Assembly: GCA_030538315.1 (NCBI GenBank)
Contig: JAUNUF010000018.1
Location: 1 to 35,444 of the forward strand
Direction: 5' to 3'
Origin: Propionibacteriaceae bacterium
Lineage (GTDB): Bacteria > Actinomycetota > Actinomycetes > Propionibacteriales > Propionibacteriaceae
DNA: 35,444 bases
Notes under the pieces: generated by a model
Seen by the model: only the letters and a program-made list of their open reading frames with translations
Databases searched by the model: none
Told to the model about the DNA's origin: nothing
Translations under genes and position numbers: made by a program
Shown here: positions 34,745 through 35,444 of the stretch, piece after piece
How the letters are laid out: every line of letters begins with the position of its first letter
Numbering within the stretch: position 1 is the first letter of the stretch

Positions 34745-35444
<700 letters not shown>

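Overview
The window is high-GC DNA with dense, mostly ATG/GTG-started genes and many 1-4 base start/stop overlaps. Several families point to an actinobacterium: a SigE-family sigma factor, DUF2510 and DUF5302 proteins, the bacterial sterol-carrier orthologue, EF-G2, GlnA2 without the adenylylation tyrosine, and a GlnE/GlnA2/Map neighbourhood. A large single-chain PurL and the overall mix suggest Propionibacteriales/Propionibacteriaceae (for example a Tessaracoccus- or Propionibacterium-like genome). That assignment is inference. No phage, transposase, CRISPR array, tRNA or rRNA was seen.

Layout. 1-3.5 kb: 3' end of purL, then an acrylyl-CoA-reductase-type MDR gene. 3.5-5.5 kb: a peroxide-stress pair furA-katA behind a palindromic operator, closed by a strong terminator. 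5.5-8.0 kb (minus): a GNAT gene and a riboflavin-type ABC uptake pair (ribX permease, ribY binding lipoprotein) under an FMN riboswitch; no ATPase gene is adjacent. 8.0-8.8 kb: an XRE regulator plus a four-helix membrane protein, with a promoter covered by 21-bp-spaced direct repeats. 8.8-18.7 kb (minus): one long run in a single direction, consisting of a short leader ORF, srlA-srlE-srlB-srlM (glucitol-type PTS), a SAF-domain dehydrogenase, a SorC-type regulator, ptsH, ptsI, and finally glnE. The complete phosphorelay (EI, HPr, IIA, IIB, IIC) is therefore in one cluster. It separates glnE from glnA2 and map, which usually lie near it in actinobacteria.

18.8-21.7 kb (plus): a histidine phosphatase, an SCP-family protein and a large secreted choice-of-anchor I protein, preceded by what looks like an actinobacterial PHO box (11-base repeats with GTTCACC). 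21.8-26.5 kb: glnA2 (minus), a DUF2510 membrane protein, map, and a SigE-type sigma factor overlapping a membrane protein that may be its anti-sigma. 26.5-27.7 kb: the RNase P RNA gene with terminator and two small proteins. 27.7-32.4 kb (minus): an RNB-domain ribonuclease, a coiled-coil zinc-ribbon protein, glmM, and the rplM-rpsI ribosomal operon. 32.5-35.4 kb: EF-G2, a broken C-terminal fragment of nrdF, and the C-terminal part of coaBC running in from the right edge.

The most unusual points are these: a PurL whose glutaminase domain has lost all three catalytic residues; a polyol-PTS operon that appears to use a COG4091-like SAF-domain dehydrogenase in place of SrlD and runs directly into glnE; a 27-codon leader ORF coupled to srlA by TAATG; a PHO-box-like array; and an nrdF remnant that still encodes the R1-binding tail.
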